Below are positions 17,128 to 25,733 of a DNA stretch of 64,000 nucleotides, one piece after another. Under the pieces are notes generated by a model. The model had not been told where the DNA came from, did not search any database, and was given only the letters and a program-made list of their open reading frames with translations. Source of the DNA: Nocardiopsis sp. N85 (lineage in GTDB: Bacteria; Actinomycetota; Actinomycetes; Streptosporangiales; Streptosporangiaceae). Positions within the stretch are counted from its first letter, which is position 1. Each line of letters starts with the position of its first letter. Where the stretch lies: contig NZ_JARBUT010000011.1 of assembly GCF_028882275.1 (NCBI RefSeq), positions 160,821-224,820 of the forward strand, in the 5' to 3' direction. A program made the translations under genes and the position numbers.

Positions 17128-17449
17128 CGATGGCGCCCGCCAGGACCGGGTCGCCGAAACTGACGCTGCCGTGACCGGAGGCCAGGGCGCGGCTGCCCTG
17201 GCAGCTGGTCCCGGAGAACAGCGCGAACTTGACCTTGGCCTCGGTGGAGACCGCGGTGACCCCGCCCTGTCCGGTCTTCAGGGCGCGGCACCCGCCGTGC
17301 TCCACGGTCTGCTGATAGCCGGACTCGAAGGTGATCCGCACCGGGGGCGCCTGGTCCTCCCGGTTCGACAGTCCGGCGATGGCTCCGGCGATGGTGGCGG
17401 ACATGGTGGCGAGGTTCGCGGGGCGAATCGGCACGGGGTTCCCCTTCAC
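17117..17449 (-). CDS. small hypothetical protein with two cysteines
   Basis: A 110-residue protein not recognised with confidence. It starts with GTG (17449, GAGG 6 bases before it). The first half has a short hydrophobic stretch (LATMSATIAGAIAGLS); the second half is beta-rich, with single cysteines in HGGCRAL and GTSCQGSRA. The SVSFGDPVLAGAIVIG end recalls small secreted beta-proteins, but there is no clear signal peptide. Its stop overlaps the end of the convergent kinase gene by 11 bases. Confidence 0.6.
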   Translation of the reverse strand: MKGNPVPIRPANLATMSATIAGAIAGLSNREDQAPPVRITFESGYQQTVEHGGCRALKTGQGGVTAVSTEAKVKFALFSGTSCQGSRALASGHGSVSFGDPVLAGAIVIG

Positions 17450-17662
17450 GGCCGACCTCGCCCGGTACGTCGCCCGGCGAGGTCATGATCACGCTCTGTC
17501 ACGTGGCTACAGGGGTCATTTACCTACACCGGATCGGTGAACGAGGGGAGCCCCGACGGAGTGTCGGCGGATTTCTCCTGTTCAGGGATGCGGCCTCGAC
17601 GGACATGTCGGTGATCGCTAGGATTTCTCCGGAAAGCGGACCGAGGACGGAGGGAGGGGCAC

Positions 17663-17941
17663 GTGCTCAACGCGCTGCTCACCGCCCTCTTCGAGATCCT
17701 CTTCATCGGACCGGCCCCCGACGCCCTTCCGGCCGCCCCGCTGGCGCTGCTGTTCGTCGCGGTGGGCGCGGCCGTGGTCTGGTACCTGGCGCACGGCGCG
17801 GTCCCGGTGCCGGTCGGCGACACCACGGCCGGGCGGACGGACGCGATGCGCCGCCGTTCGGCGCGACTCGCGGTGCCCGCCCTGCGCGATCCCGACGCGG
17901 CGGGCAGACCGCGTCCCAGAGCACCCGGTACGGCCCCGTAG
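17663..17941 (+). CDS. DUF6412 family small membrane protein
   Basis: A 92-residue protein with an amphipathic N terminus (LLTALFEILFIGP), one or two membrane helices (about residues 23-45, PLALLFVAVGAAVVWYLAHG) and a basic, Pro/Arg-rich tail. Small DUF6412 proteins are encoded just before YidC-like genes in many actinobacteria, as here (79 bases upstream). GTG at 17663 follows a good GGGAGGGG site. A role with the insertase is inferred from position only. Confidence 0.75.
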   Translation: MLNALLTALFEILFIGPAPDALPAAPLALLFVAVGAAVVWYLAHGAVPVPVGDTTAGRTDAMRRRSARLAVPALRDPDAAGRPRPRAPGTAP

Positions 17942-18019
17942 GCCGTCCCCGACCCGACCCTCGTCGCGTCCGGACGGCCCGACGTCCTTGTTCTCCCTCT
18001 GGACGAAGGGTCCTCTTCC

Positions 18020-18742
18020 GTGTACTCCGTATGGCCGATCTCGGTCGTCATGTCCCTGCTCACCGCGGTCCTGACCGTGCTCACCACCGTGTTCGCGCCC
18101 CTCGTGGGCGCCCCGGCCGCGGCGCTCGCCGTGGTGGGGCTGACCATCGCCGTCCGGCTGCTGCTCGTCCCGTTCGGCGTCGCGCAGGTGCGCGCCGAGA
18201 AGGTCCGCGCCCGGATCGCCCCCCGTCTCGCCGAGATCGCCGCCCGGTACCCGAAGGACCCGGAGAAGAGGGTCGCCGCCCAGCAGAAGGTCTACGTCGA
18301 GGCGGGCACCTCGCCCCTGGCCGGCTGCCTGCCGTCGCTGGCGCAACTGCCCGTGGTCATCGCCCTGTACGGGGTGTTCATCGGGCAGGGCCCCGACACC
18401 GACCTGCTGACGCACACCCTGGCCGGGGTGGCGCTGGGCGCCACTCCGGCGGCGGCGGGGGTGTCGGGCGCGGTCGTGTTCGGCCTGCTCCTGGTGCTGC
18501 TGGCGCTCGTGGCGTGGGGGACGCGCCGTTTCCTGCCGCTGCCCGCCACCACCCCGGAGGCGGCCCGCATGGCCGAGGGGCCGCTCTCCTACCTGCCGTT
18601 CCTGACGGTGGTCTTCGCGGCGTTCGTGCCGTTGGCCGCGGGCCTGTACCTGCTCACGTCGGGGGCGTGGGCCCTGGGGGAGCGGCTGCTGCTGCGCCGC
18701 CTGGTCCCCGAGCCCGCTCCGAAGGCGCTCCCGCGCACCTGA
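18020..18742 (+). CDS. YidC/Oxa1 family membrane protein (insertase paralogue)
   Basis: A 240-residue member of the 60-kDa inner membrane protein family, which inserts proteins into the membrane. It has about five hydrophobic segments; the conserved core is seen in TIAVRLLLVPFGVAQVRAEKVRARIAP (split by the hydrophilic groove), followed by the AAQQKVYVEAGTSPLAGCLPSLAQLPVVIALYGVF region. It is shorter than the main cellular YidC and probably a specialised paralogue. Start is GTG at 18020. The end is close to the convergent SodC-like gene. Confidence 0.85.
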   Translation: MYSVWPISVVMSLLTAVLTVLTTVFAPLVGAPAAALAVVGLTIAVRLLLVPFGVAQVRAEKVRARIAPRLAEIAARYPKDPEKRVAAQQKVYVEAGTSPLAGCLPSLAQLPVVIALYGVFIGQGPDTDLLTHTLAGVALGATPAAAGVSGAVVFGLLLVLLALVAWGTRRFLPLPATTPEAARMAEGPLSYLPFLTVVFAAFVPLAAGLYLLTSGAWALGERLLLRRLVPEPAPKALPRT

Positions 18743-18757
18743 GAGGGCGCTCGGGGG

Positions 18758-19384
18758 TCAGAAGTCGACGCTGACGCAGGCGAGGCGGTCACCGGCGGTG
18801 CCCGCCTCGTCGTGGTCGGTCGCGGTGTGCCGTTCGTGCAGGACCAGGGAGGCGGCCCCGCCCTCGCGGAACTCCCACGGCACGGTGGCGCTGACCGTGA
18901 CGGCACCGGTCCCGTCCGTGGTGAAGTCCAGCCACACCTCGTTCTCGGGGTTGGCGTAGGCCGGGTCGGTGGAGGGGGTCTCCGCGTCGGCGGCCGGGTC
19001 CTCCTCGTTCTGGTAGTGCGGACCGGCGTCCTCCGGCTCCTCCCCGCACGGCCGCGTGTGCACGTGGGCGCCGAAGTCGCGGTCGGCCTCCAGGCCGGTT
19101 CCGCTGAACTGCACGAACGTCGAGCCGTCCTGGACGCGCACCTGGACGTCGGAGGTGGCGCCCTCGGGCACGGCGGTCTCGTCGTAGGTGATCGCCGCCC
19201 GGCTCTCCCCCGGAGGCATGAAGATCCCGGCGGTGACACTGGGGGCGGCGGTCGGCTGGACCCCGGCCGGGCTCTGCGGCGCTTCGGAGCCGTCGCCGTC
19301 GCCGGCGCCCTCCTCCCCGGTGCACCCGGTGGCGAGGATCGCGATCAGGGTCAGGGCGCCTACGGCGAGCGGTGACGTGCGCAT
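18758..19384 (-). CDS. lipoprotein, Cu/Zn superoxide dismutase-like
   Basis: A 208-residue secreted lipoprotein. The signal peptide ends in the lipobox LATGC (Cys21), followed by an acidic linker. The remainder resembles SodC-type domains: a FGAHVHTRPC segment holding two copper-ligand-type histidines, a GPHYQNE segment, and a C-terminal DRLACVSVDF with the disulfide-type Cys. The acidic insert between these motifs is long, and not all metal ligands of active SodC can be placed, so enzymatic activity is uncertain. The likely location is the outer face of the membrane. Confidence 0.8.
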   Translation of the reverse strand: MRTSPLAVGALTLIAILATGCTGEEGAGDGDGSEAPQSPAGVQPTAAPSVTAGIFMPPGESRAAITYDETAVPEGATSDVQVRVQDGSTFVQFSGTGLEADRDFGAHVHTRPCGEEPEDAGPHYQNEEDPAADAETPSTDPAYANPENEVWLDFTTDGTGAVTVSATVPWEFREGGAASLVLHERHTATDHDEAGTAGDRLACVSVDF

Positions 19385-19461
19385 GACGGAACTCCCGGTG
19401 GATGTCGACGGTCGTCCGCAAGATTACCCAAAGCGATCGTTCGATGACCTCGGGTGCGGAT

Positions 19462-19923
19462 TCAGGATGTCGAGGGGGGAGGGAAATGCGTCCTGAGAGT
19501 GAAGGCCTCGGGGGTCGGGCCGTGTTCGCGCAACAGGTCGAGACGCCTCCCGGCCTCCTCGACACTGGGGATGCTATCGCTCGGAATCCACCACAGGACC
19601 AGGGACGGGCCCTCCATGCGGTCGAACCAGTGCCGCCGTTCGCGCAACAGGTCCAGGTGGTCGGTCCGGTAGGTGAAGTCCCACAGCGACTCCACGTCCT
19701 CCCACACCGAGTAGTTGACCAGGTGCGCCTCGCCGAACGGGCGGAGTCCGGTCGCGTCCTCCTTGCCCTCCTCGATCAGCCGCCACACGAAGCCGGGGGC
19801 GCTCTCGGCGAGTACGTTGATCGGCTCGATCCGTGAGGTGAACCCCTCCATGGAGGGGTCGGAGAGGGGGGCCTTCAGGAGCCCGAGGTTGAACTGGGCC
19901 AACTGGTGACGGGGGTCGCTCAT
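19462..19923 (-). CDS. DUF3291 domain protein
   Basis: A 153-residue soluble protein. HQLAQFNLGLLKAPL at the N terminus, then SAPGFVWRLIEEG, LVNYSVWEDVESLWDFTY, RRHWFDRMEGPSLVLWWIP and SVEEAGRRLDLLREHGPT are the family pattern of DUF3291, a monooxygenase-like alpha/beta-barrel fold of unknown function. It lies 33 bases downstream of the Cys-rich regulator gene on the same strand and is probably co-transcribed. Confidence 0.85.
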   Translation of the reverse strand: MSDPRHQLAQFNLGLLKAPLSDPSMEGFTSRIEPINVLAESAPGFVWRLIEEGKEDATGLRPFGEAHLVNYSVWEDVESLWDFTYRTDHLDLLRERRHWFDRMEGPSLVLWWIPSDSIPSVEEAGRRLDLLREHGPTPEAFTLRTHFPPPSTS

Positions 19924-19956
19924 GAGGGGTATCGGACCATGCCCGGGGTTTCTATG

Positions 19957-20613
19957 TCAATCTTTTTTGTTTTTAGAGATGGTGACACAGCACCGGCCCG
20001 GCTCCGGCAGCATCCGGGCCCGCTCCCCGTCCTCTCCGACCCCCGCCAACATCCCCCGCAGCAGTTCCAGGTTGAGCCCGCACGCCAACGGAGGGAACGC
20101 CCGGGCCAACGTGTGGAACGGGCAGTTGCGCAACCGCAGCCCGTCCTCCCCCTCCGGGTCCGCCTCGGGCTCATAGCCCCGCTCGCGCAGCAGGGCCTCC
20201 ACCGACCCCGCCGACGACTCCCGCGCGATCCGCAGCCCCTCCGCGCGCGCCGCCGCGTGCAGTGCCTCCTCCGCGCCGTGCCGCTCCACCGCCTCCGCCA
20301 GCACGTGCGCCGCCAACTCGTAGTCGCGCGGCGGCAGGTGCAACGACACCTGCCGGTCGGCCCGCCGGTACACCTTCGCCGGCCGGCCCGCGCCCGGCCC
20401 CTCCCTGCCGTTCAGCCGTTTGCTCGCCGTCTCCAGCAGACCGGCCTCGACCAGCCGGTCCAGGTGGTGCGCCGCCAGCGTCCGCTGGACGCCGAGCGCC
20501 TCGGCGGCCTCGGCCCGGCCCACCTCACCGCCCGACTCCACCACGTACTCGTACAGTCCGCGCCGCAACGGGTCGGCGAGCGCGCCGGCGGCGTCGATCG
20601 AGGAGTCGTCCAT
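19957..20613 (-). CDS. winged-helix regulator with C-terminal cysteine cluster
   Basis: A 218-residue regulator. Residues 10-85 form an ArsR/DeoR-type winged helix (RAEAAEALGVQRTLAAHHLDRLVEAGLL), and the middle is helical. The C-terminal third has Cys164 (NCPFH), Cys178 (LACGLN) and Cys208-Cys209 (GRCCV). Spaced cysteines after a winged helix are the design of SufR-type Fe-S sensors and of metal-sensing regulators, so a cluster- or metal-responsive switch is likely; that is inference. ATG at 20613 is chosen, with a GGGG site close by. The last residues are a Lys/Asn run in an unusual AT-rich patch. It is divergent from the YigZ gene and probably regulates it and DUF3291. Confidence 0.8.
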   Translation of the reverse strand: MDDSSIDAAGALADPLRRGLYEYVVESGGEVGRAEAAEALGVQRTLAAHHLDRLVEAGLLETASKRLNGREGPGAGRPAKVYRRADRQVSLHLPPRDYELAAHVLAEAVERHGAEEALHAAARAEGLRIARESSAGSVEALLRERGYEPEADPEGEDGLRLRNCPFHTLARAFPPLACGLNLELLRGMLAGVGEDGERARMLPEPGRCCVTISKNKKD

Positions 20614-20705
20614 GACCCCATTGTCGGCGCCGGACGCCCGAACGGCGCCCCGCGGAGGGGATGGGACACTGGGGACGCCCACGAGACCCCGTCCGAACAG
20701 GCGAC

Positions 20706-21326
20706 ATGCGAACGATCAGACGCGACGGCGAGCACGAACTGGAGATCAAGCGCTCCCGGTTCATCTGCGCCCTGGCCAGGGTGTCCGACGAGGAGGCCGC
20801 CCGGGAGTTCATCGCGCGGCGTCGCAAGGAGCACTGGAACGCCGGCCACAACTGCACCGCCTACGTCCTCGGTGACGACGGCGGCGTCCAACGCTCCAGC
20901 GACGACGGCGAACCCGCCGGCACCGCCGGGGTCCCCATGCTCGAAGTGCTCCGCCACCGCGCGATGACCGACACCGTCGCGGTGGTCACCCGCTACTTCG
21001 GCGGCGTCAAACTCGGCGCCGGCGGTCTCATCCGCGCCTACGGCAACGCCGTCTCCACCGCCATCGACGCCCTCGGCGTCCTGGAACGCCGTCGCCTGCT
21101 GGTCGTGGACGTGCACACCGACTACGTCATCGGCGGCAGACTGGAGAGTGATCTGCGCGACTCCCGCTTCCACGTCCGCGACGTCGCCTACGAGGACCGG
21201 GTCCGCGTCGAGGTGGCGCTCCCCGAAGAGGACCTGTCCGACTTCGAGGTCCGCCTCGCCGAGCTCACCGGGGGAAAGGCCGACCTGGAGGTGCGCGGCA
21301 CCACCGTCGTCGACGTGGAACCCTGA
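20706..21326 (+). CDS. YigZ/IMPACT family protein
   Basis: A 206-residue protein of usual family length. The N-terminal IMPACT domain shows the conserved KRSRFICAL, GHNCTAYVLGDDGG, SSDDGEPAGTAGVPML and VVTRYFGGVKLGAGGLIRAYG blocks; the C-terminal part is the small ferredoxin-fold DUF1949 domain. Members bind ribosomes or nucleic acid and take part in translation-stress responses; the exact role in actinobacteria is unknown. The start is placed at ATG 20706, where family similarity begins. Confidence 0.92.
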   Translation: MRTIRRDGEHELEIKRSRFICALARVSDEEAAREFIARRRKEHWNAGHNCTAYVLGDDGGVQRSSDDGEPAGTAGVPMLEVLRHRAMTDTVAVVTRYFGGVKLGAGGLIRAYGNAVSTAIDALGVLERRRLLVVDVHTDYVIGGRLESDLRDSRFHVRDVAYEDRVRVEVALPEEDLSDFEVRLAELTGGKADLEVRGTTVVDVEP

Positions 21327-21435
21327 ACCGGGGCTGTTCACGTCGCCGTAACGACTGGTGGCCGTGTGTATCGGCATCCCGGCGTCCGGCTTAGGATTTG
21401 CCGTAAACGTCATCGTTCGTGGGGAGAAACCGTTC

Positions 21436-22884
21436 ATGCGCAGCTCACGGGTGCCCCAGGCTCTCACCTGCGGCCTCGCGGCGCTGCTGGCCACCTCGTG
21501 CAGCGGTGATCCCGAACCCCCCGCCCCCGAGCCCGAGGCGGAACCGGCCCCGATCCCGACCGCCTTCGAGGGCCAGTCCCCGCCCGGGATCGAGGGCGAG
21601 GTGCTCCGCTTCCTGCACGGCGAGGAGGCCGACGCCCACGCCATCTTCGCCGACCCGCTCGGGGTGCGGATCGGTTCCGTGGGCGACGCCTTCCTCATCA
21701 GCTCGGGAGGAGCCGACCACCACCTGCTCCAGGAGGCCGCCACCGGCGCCGACCTGTGGGAGGGCGAGGCGCGGTTCCGAGGATTCGGCACCGACGTCGA
21801 CGGCGCGCCCGTGCTGCTCATGTCCGACCTCGACGGTTCCCCCTTCGTCCTCGACGCCGAGGGCGCCACCCTGTGGGAACCCGCCGTGGAGGGCGACCTC
21901 TACCTGGGCGGCGTCGGCGTGCGCCGCCCCGAGGAGTGGTCCCCGGAGGAGGCCCACGGGGAGTACACCGTGCTGGCCGCCGACGGCACGGAGCTGTGGA
22001 CCTACGACTTCGCCGCCCCCGAGGAACCCGAGGAGGAGGACGCGGAGGCCGAAGAGGACGCGGAGCGCGCCGACGAGGAGGAACCGGAGGACACGGAGGA
22101 GCCCCCCGCACTCGGCGTCCCCGTGGCCGCCTGGGCCGACACCGTCCTGCTCGCCTCCGGCGACAGCACCCTGCACGCCCGCTCGCTCGACCCGGACGAC
22201 CCGGGCGCGGAGCTGTGGGACGTCGACGCGGGCGAGGACGACGACCTGGGCCTGTCGGCTTCCGGATCCCTGCCCGAACCCAGCGTTCTGGGCCTCTTCC
22301 CGCTGCCCGAGCCCGAGGAGGAGCCGGAGGAGGACGCCGCCCCGGAGGACGTCCTCGTGGTCCGCTGGAGCGGCACCGAGGCGTCCTCCGTGCTCTCCGC
22401 CCACGATCCCGCCGACGGCGATCTGCTGTGGACCCTGGAGGAGCCCGGGCCCAACCCCGTCGGCGGCCCCTTCGACCCGGCCGGTCCGGCCGGCGGCCTC
22501 TACGACACCACCACGGGGACCTTCCTGCTGCCCCAGGCCAGCGGTGCGGCCACCGCGGTCGCCATCGACCTGGCCGCCGGCGAGGTGCGCTGGGGGCTGG
22601 AGGAGGAGGGCGGCGCGTTCTCCCCCGCCTTCACCCACGCCGGGTACGTCTACGGGGCCGCCCGGGGCGGCGAGAACGACTCCCAGGTGGTGCTGGACGC
22701 CCTCGACATGGACGTCGTCGCCGACGACCTCTCCGCCCACGTCGAGGCGGTCACCGCCGGCGGGCACGCCATCCTCGTCCAGGACCGCCAGCGCTTCGTC
22801 TACGGTCCGCCTCCGCAGGACGAGGAGGACACGGACGAACCCACCGAGGACCCCTCGGAGAGCCCGTCCGCCGAAGCGAGCTGA
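21436..22884 (+). CDS. lipoprotein with PQQ-like beta-propeller repeats
   Basis: A 482-residue secreted lipoprotein. The signal peptide ends in LATSC (lipobox, Cys about 21), followed by a Pro/Glu linker. The body contains repeated blades with the tryptophan-docking pattern (GADLWEGE, GATLWEP, GTELWTYD, GAELWDVD, GDLLWTLE, GEVRWGLE) typical of quinoprotein/WD-like propellers. A strongly acidic insert rich in Glu and Asp (about residues 200-225) separates the blades. Such proteins usually serve as cell-surface scaffolds. It heads the envelope cluster that continues with the fibronectin-III gene. ATG 21436 is chosen because the signal peptide starts there. Confidence 0.85.
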   Translation: MRSSRVPQALTCGLAALLATSCSGDPEPPAPEPEAEPAPIPTAFEGQSPPGIEGEVLRFLHGEEADAHAIFADPLGVRIGSVGDAFLISSGGADHHLLQEAATGADLWEGEARFRGFGTDVDGAPVLLMSDLDGSPFVLDAEGATLWEPAVEGDLYLGGVGVRRPEEWSPEEAHGEYTVLAADGTELWTYDFAAPEEPEEEDAEAEEDAERADEEEPEDTEEPPALGVPVAAWADTVLLASGDSTLHARSLDPDDPGAELWDVDAGEDDDLGLSASGSLPEPSVLGLFPLPEPEEEPEEDAAPEDVLVVRWSGTEASSVLSAHDPADGDLLWTLEEPGPNPVGGPFDPAGPAGGLYDTTTGTFLLPQASGAATAVAIDLAAGEVRWGLEEEGGAFSPAFTHAGYVYGAARGGENDSQVVLDALDMDVVADDLSAHVEAVTAGGHAILVQDRQRFVYGPPPQDEEDTDEPTEDPSESPSAEAS

Positions 22885-23048
22885 GAGTGCGATTCGTCAA
22901 TGAAAATCCGCATTGACGGGTTTCCCGGGGACTGGTAGACACTTCCCTGTCCTCTGCTCGGCCCGTGCCCCGCGCCGACCCCCACCCTCCGGTGCCTTCT
23001 CGGTGCCCGCCGCCCGCACGCGCCACCCCTCAGAGGGAGAGCAGCAAC

Positions 23049-25307
23049 GTGGCCCCCTCCACCGCATCCCCCGCGACCCCGAAGCACCCTTCCCGTAAGG
23101 CCTCCGTGGCCCGCCTGTTCGGCTCCCTCCGGAACCGGGCCCGTGCCCACGCCTCGGGTCTGACGGTCGTCCTCCTCACCGCCGCCCTGGTCAGCACCGT
23201 CCTCGGTACGGGCGCCCTCGGCCGCACCGACGAGATGTCCGACGGTGCCGTGTGGCTGTGGACCAGCCCCCTCGGTGAGGCCTCCCGCGTCAACGGCAAC
23301 AGTGGGGAGGTCGACCTGGTCGCCGGCCTGCCCGAGTCGGCGGGCACCGACATCCGCGTCGTCCAGAACGACGACCACCTTCTCCTCTACGATCCCGTCA
23401 CCGGCAAGGTCACCTCGGTGGACCTGCTCCGGATGGGTTTCTCCGGGGTGCTCGAACTGGGCGCGGGCGACTTCGACCTCGTGCTCGGAGAGGAGGCCGC
23501 CGTGGTGATCGGCCGTGCCTCCGGCGAGGTGAAGGCGGTCGACCCCGCCACCCTCCAGCCCACCGGTGAGACGCTCAGGATCCCGGCCCCGCTGGTCGGC
23601 GGTGCCTTCGACGACGAGGGCACCCTCTGGCTCGGGGTGCCCACGCAGGGCACCGTCGTGGGCGTGGAGATCCCCGGGGACGAGGCGGTCATCGAGCGGA
23701 CGGCCGCCGTCGCCGAACCCGGTGCCGACCTCTCCCTCACGGTCCTCGACGAGGGGGCGTTCGCGGTCGATCGGTCCGGCGACCGCCTCGTCACACTGGG
23801 CGCGGACGGCGACACCGAGGCCGTCGACGCCCCGCTGCCGGTGGAGGGCGCCGAAATGCCCGCCCGCACCCGGGGCGACCTGGTCGCCGTGACCCTCCCC
23901 GGGTCCGGCGAGGTCCTCACGGTGACCGACCCGCACGGCGCGGTCCGCACCGCGCACTTCGCGGTCGGTGAGGGCGCCGGCACCGCCGTCGCCTACGAGG
24001 GCCGTGTCTACGTGCCCTTCGCGGACGAGGGCCTGGTACGGGTCTTCGACGCCGAGGGCGTCGAGCTCACCCCGGTCACCCTGCCCGAGGCGGAGGGACC
24101 CCTGGAGATGGAGGTTCGGGAGGGGCGCCTGTTCATCAACTCCCCCCGCACCGGAGTCGCCGCGGTGGTCGACCCCGACGGCCGGGCCACCATCGTCGAC
24201 AAGTCCGACCCGCCGCCCGGGCTCGGGGACGAGGAGGACGGCGCTCCCGCGCCCGGAGCGCCCGAACTCGGCGACACCGGCGAGCCCGACCCACTGCCGG
24301 GCACGGACCCGGGCCCCGGGCCCAGTGCCACCGTTCCCGGTGACAACGGACCGGCGGACGTGCCGGGCATCCCCGGGCCCGGAGACCGGCCCGGTGAGGG
24401 CCAGGGCGGTGGACAAGGTGAGCCCGAGGTGCCCGAACCCGAGGTACCCGAGGACCCCGAGCCCGAGGGCGGCCCCCCCGGGGCCCCCACCCCCGTGTCC
24501 GCCACCGCGGGCGACGGGTCCGCCTCCCTGAGCTGGCCGGAGGCCTACTCCCCGGACGCCCCGGTGGAGGAGTACCACATCACCTGGAACGACGGTGAGC
24601 TGACCGTCGGCGGCGACGAACTGACGGTCGAGATCACCGGCCTGACCAACGGCACCGCCTACCGGTTCCGGGTCCGGGCCGTCAACGCCCACGGTCTCGG
24701 CCCCGCCGCGCAGAGCATGGAGGTCACCCCCGGCGAACGGGCACCGGGCGCCCCCGCCTCCGTGACGGCCCAGGCCACCGGGAGCGAGAACGCCACGGTC
24801 TCCTGGACGGCGGTGGACGGGGCCCACGACTACCTCGTGACCATCGACGCGGCCTCGGGCACCGACCCCAGCGACCGCACCTCCACCGGGACGTCCGCGG
24901 ACGTCTCCGGGCTGACCCCGGGCGAGACCTACACCTTCACCGTCACCGCGCGGACCCAGGGCGGGGTGAGCGGCGCCCCCACCGGCAGCCGGCCGCTCAC
25001 GATGCCCGAGGCCGCGCTGGGCGCTCCCGCGAGCGTCAGCCACAGCGTCTCCGGAGCCAACGTGACCGTCACCTGGACCCTGGTGGAGGGCGCGGCCCGG
25101 TACACGATCACGCCGAGCGGTGACGGCGGGCTCCAACCGGTGACGGTGGCCGGCGACGCGGCCGGAGGGGGCTCCCTCTCCCACACGATGGGGCGCGGAG
25201 CGTCCGGCCGCTGCTACGCGTTCACCGTGGTCGCGGTGGCCGGGGACGGCACGGTCGCGCAGTCTTCCACCAGCGGCCCCTCCCGTTGCGAACAGGAGTT
25301 CAGATGA
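23049..25307 (+). CDS. surface protein: propeller-like domain plus three fibronectin type III domains
   Basis: A 752-residue protein with one N-terminal membrane segment (GLTVVLLTAALVSTVLGTG, about residues 38-56) that anchors or exports it. Residues about 65-380 form short repeats of NHL/propeller type (for example ADEGLVRVFDAEGVEL). A Pro/Gly/Glu-rich linker (about 385-475) follows, then three fibronectin type III domains, with TNGTAYRFRVRAVNAHG and PGETYTFTVTA as clear FN3 ends. Start is GTG at 23049 with AGGGAGA before it. The ATG of the small secreted protein overlaps the stop (ATGA). In actinobacteria FN3 proteins of this design are encoded beside MoxR, DUF58 and transglutaminase-like genes, as here. 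Confidence 0.85.
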   Translation: MAPSTASPATPKHPSRKASVARLFGSLRNRARAHASGLTVVLLTAALVSTVLGTGALGRTDEMSDGAVWLWTSPLGEASRVNGNSGEVDLVAGLPESAGTDIRVVQNDDHLLLYDPVTGKVTSVDLLRMGFSGVLELGAGDFDLVLGEEAAVVIGRASGEVKAVDPATLQPTGETLRIPAPLVGGAFDDEGTLWLGVPTQGTVVGVEIPGDEAVIERTAAVAEPGADLSLTVLDEGAFAVDRSGDRLVTLGADGDTEAVDAPLPVEGAEMPARTRGDLVAVTLPGSGEVLTVTDPHGAVRTAHFAVGEGAGTAVAYEGRVYVPFADEGLVRVFDAEGVELTPVTLPEAEGPLEMEVREGRLFINSPRTGVAAVVDPDGRATIVDKSDPPPGLGDEEDGAPAPGAPELGDTGEPDPLPGTDPGPGPSATVPGDNGPADVPGIPGPGDRPGEGQGGGQGEPEVPEPEVPEDPEPEGGPPGAPTPVSATAGDGSASLSWPEAYSPDAPVEEYHITWNDGELTVGGDELTVEITGLTNGTAYRFRVRAVNAHGLGPAAQSMEVTPGERAPGAPASVTAQATGSENATVSWTAVDGAHDYLVTIDAASGTDPSDRTSTGTSADVSGLTPGETYTFTVTARTQGGVSGAPTGSRPLTMPEAALGAPASVSHSVSGANVTVTWTLVEGAARYTITPSGDGGLQPVTVAGDAAGGGSLSHTMGRGASGRCYAFTVVAVAGDGTVAQSSTSGPSRCEQEFR

Positions 25308-25729
25308 TGCGTCGTAAGGTCCGGGCCTCGTGGGCCGGTGTCCTGGCGGTAGCCGTCGCGGTGGCGCTGCTGTCCCCGACCTCGGCGGTTCAGGCCGCCG
25401 ACCCCGTCGCCATCTGCAACTTGCAGAGCGCGGCGGGGGCACAGACCTACACGCGGAACGCCGACGGGTGGCCCAGGTCCATTCCGGGCGGCGGACAGAT
25501 GTACCTCTTCTATGAGGGCAACCTCGGCCAGAACTGCGCCGTGACCATCGGCAGCGGCGCCGTCGACGTCGGCCTGCGCCGTTCGGACGGCGCCGGTGGG
25601 GCGAGGTGGAGCACCGGGAACGGGGCCACGGGTCCGGTGTACGTCCAGGCCCCGGGTGCGTGCGTCGACGTCACCGGCTCCGCCAACGGGCGGTCCACCC
25701 TGGTCACCGGGGTCAACTGCGGGGGCTGA
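25304..25729 (+). CDS. secreted SapA-like protein (diverged spore-associated protein A relative)
   Basis: A 141-residue secreted protein with a signal peptide cleaved near SAVQA-AD (about residue 31). The mature part has four cysteines and the order of spore-associated protein A: an early CNLQ, then MYLFYEGNLGQNCAVTI, a GPVYVQAPGACVDV segment and a final GVNCGG. The gene at 62280 encodes a closer SapA. The function is unknown; the family is secreted and spore- or envelope-associated. The ATG overlaps the FN3 gene stop by 4 bases with AGGAG before it, so the two are co-translated. The pseudokinase gene ends 4 bases beyond its stop, convergently. Confidence 0.75.
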   Translation: MMRRKVRASWAGVLAVAVAVALLSPTSAVQAADPVAICNLQSAAGAQTYTRNADGWPRSIPGGGQMYLFYEGNLGQNCAVTIGSGAVDVGLRRSDGAGGARWSTGNGATGPVYVQAPGACVDVTGSANGRSTLVTGVNCGG

Positions 25730-25733
25730 GTCC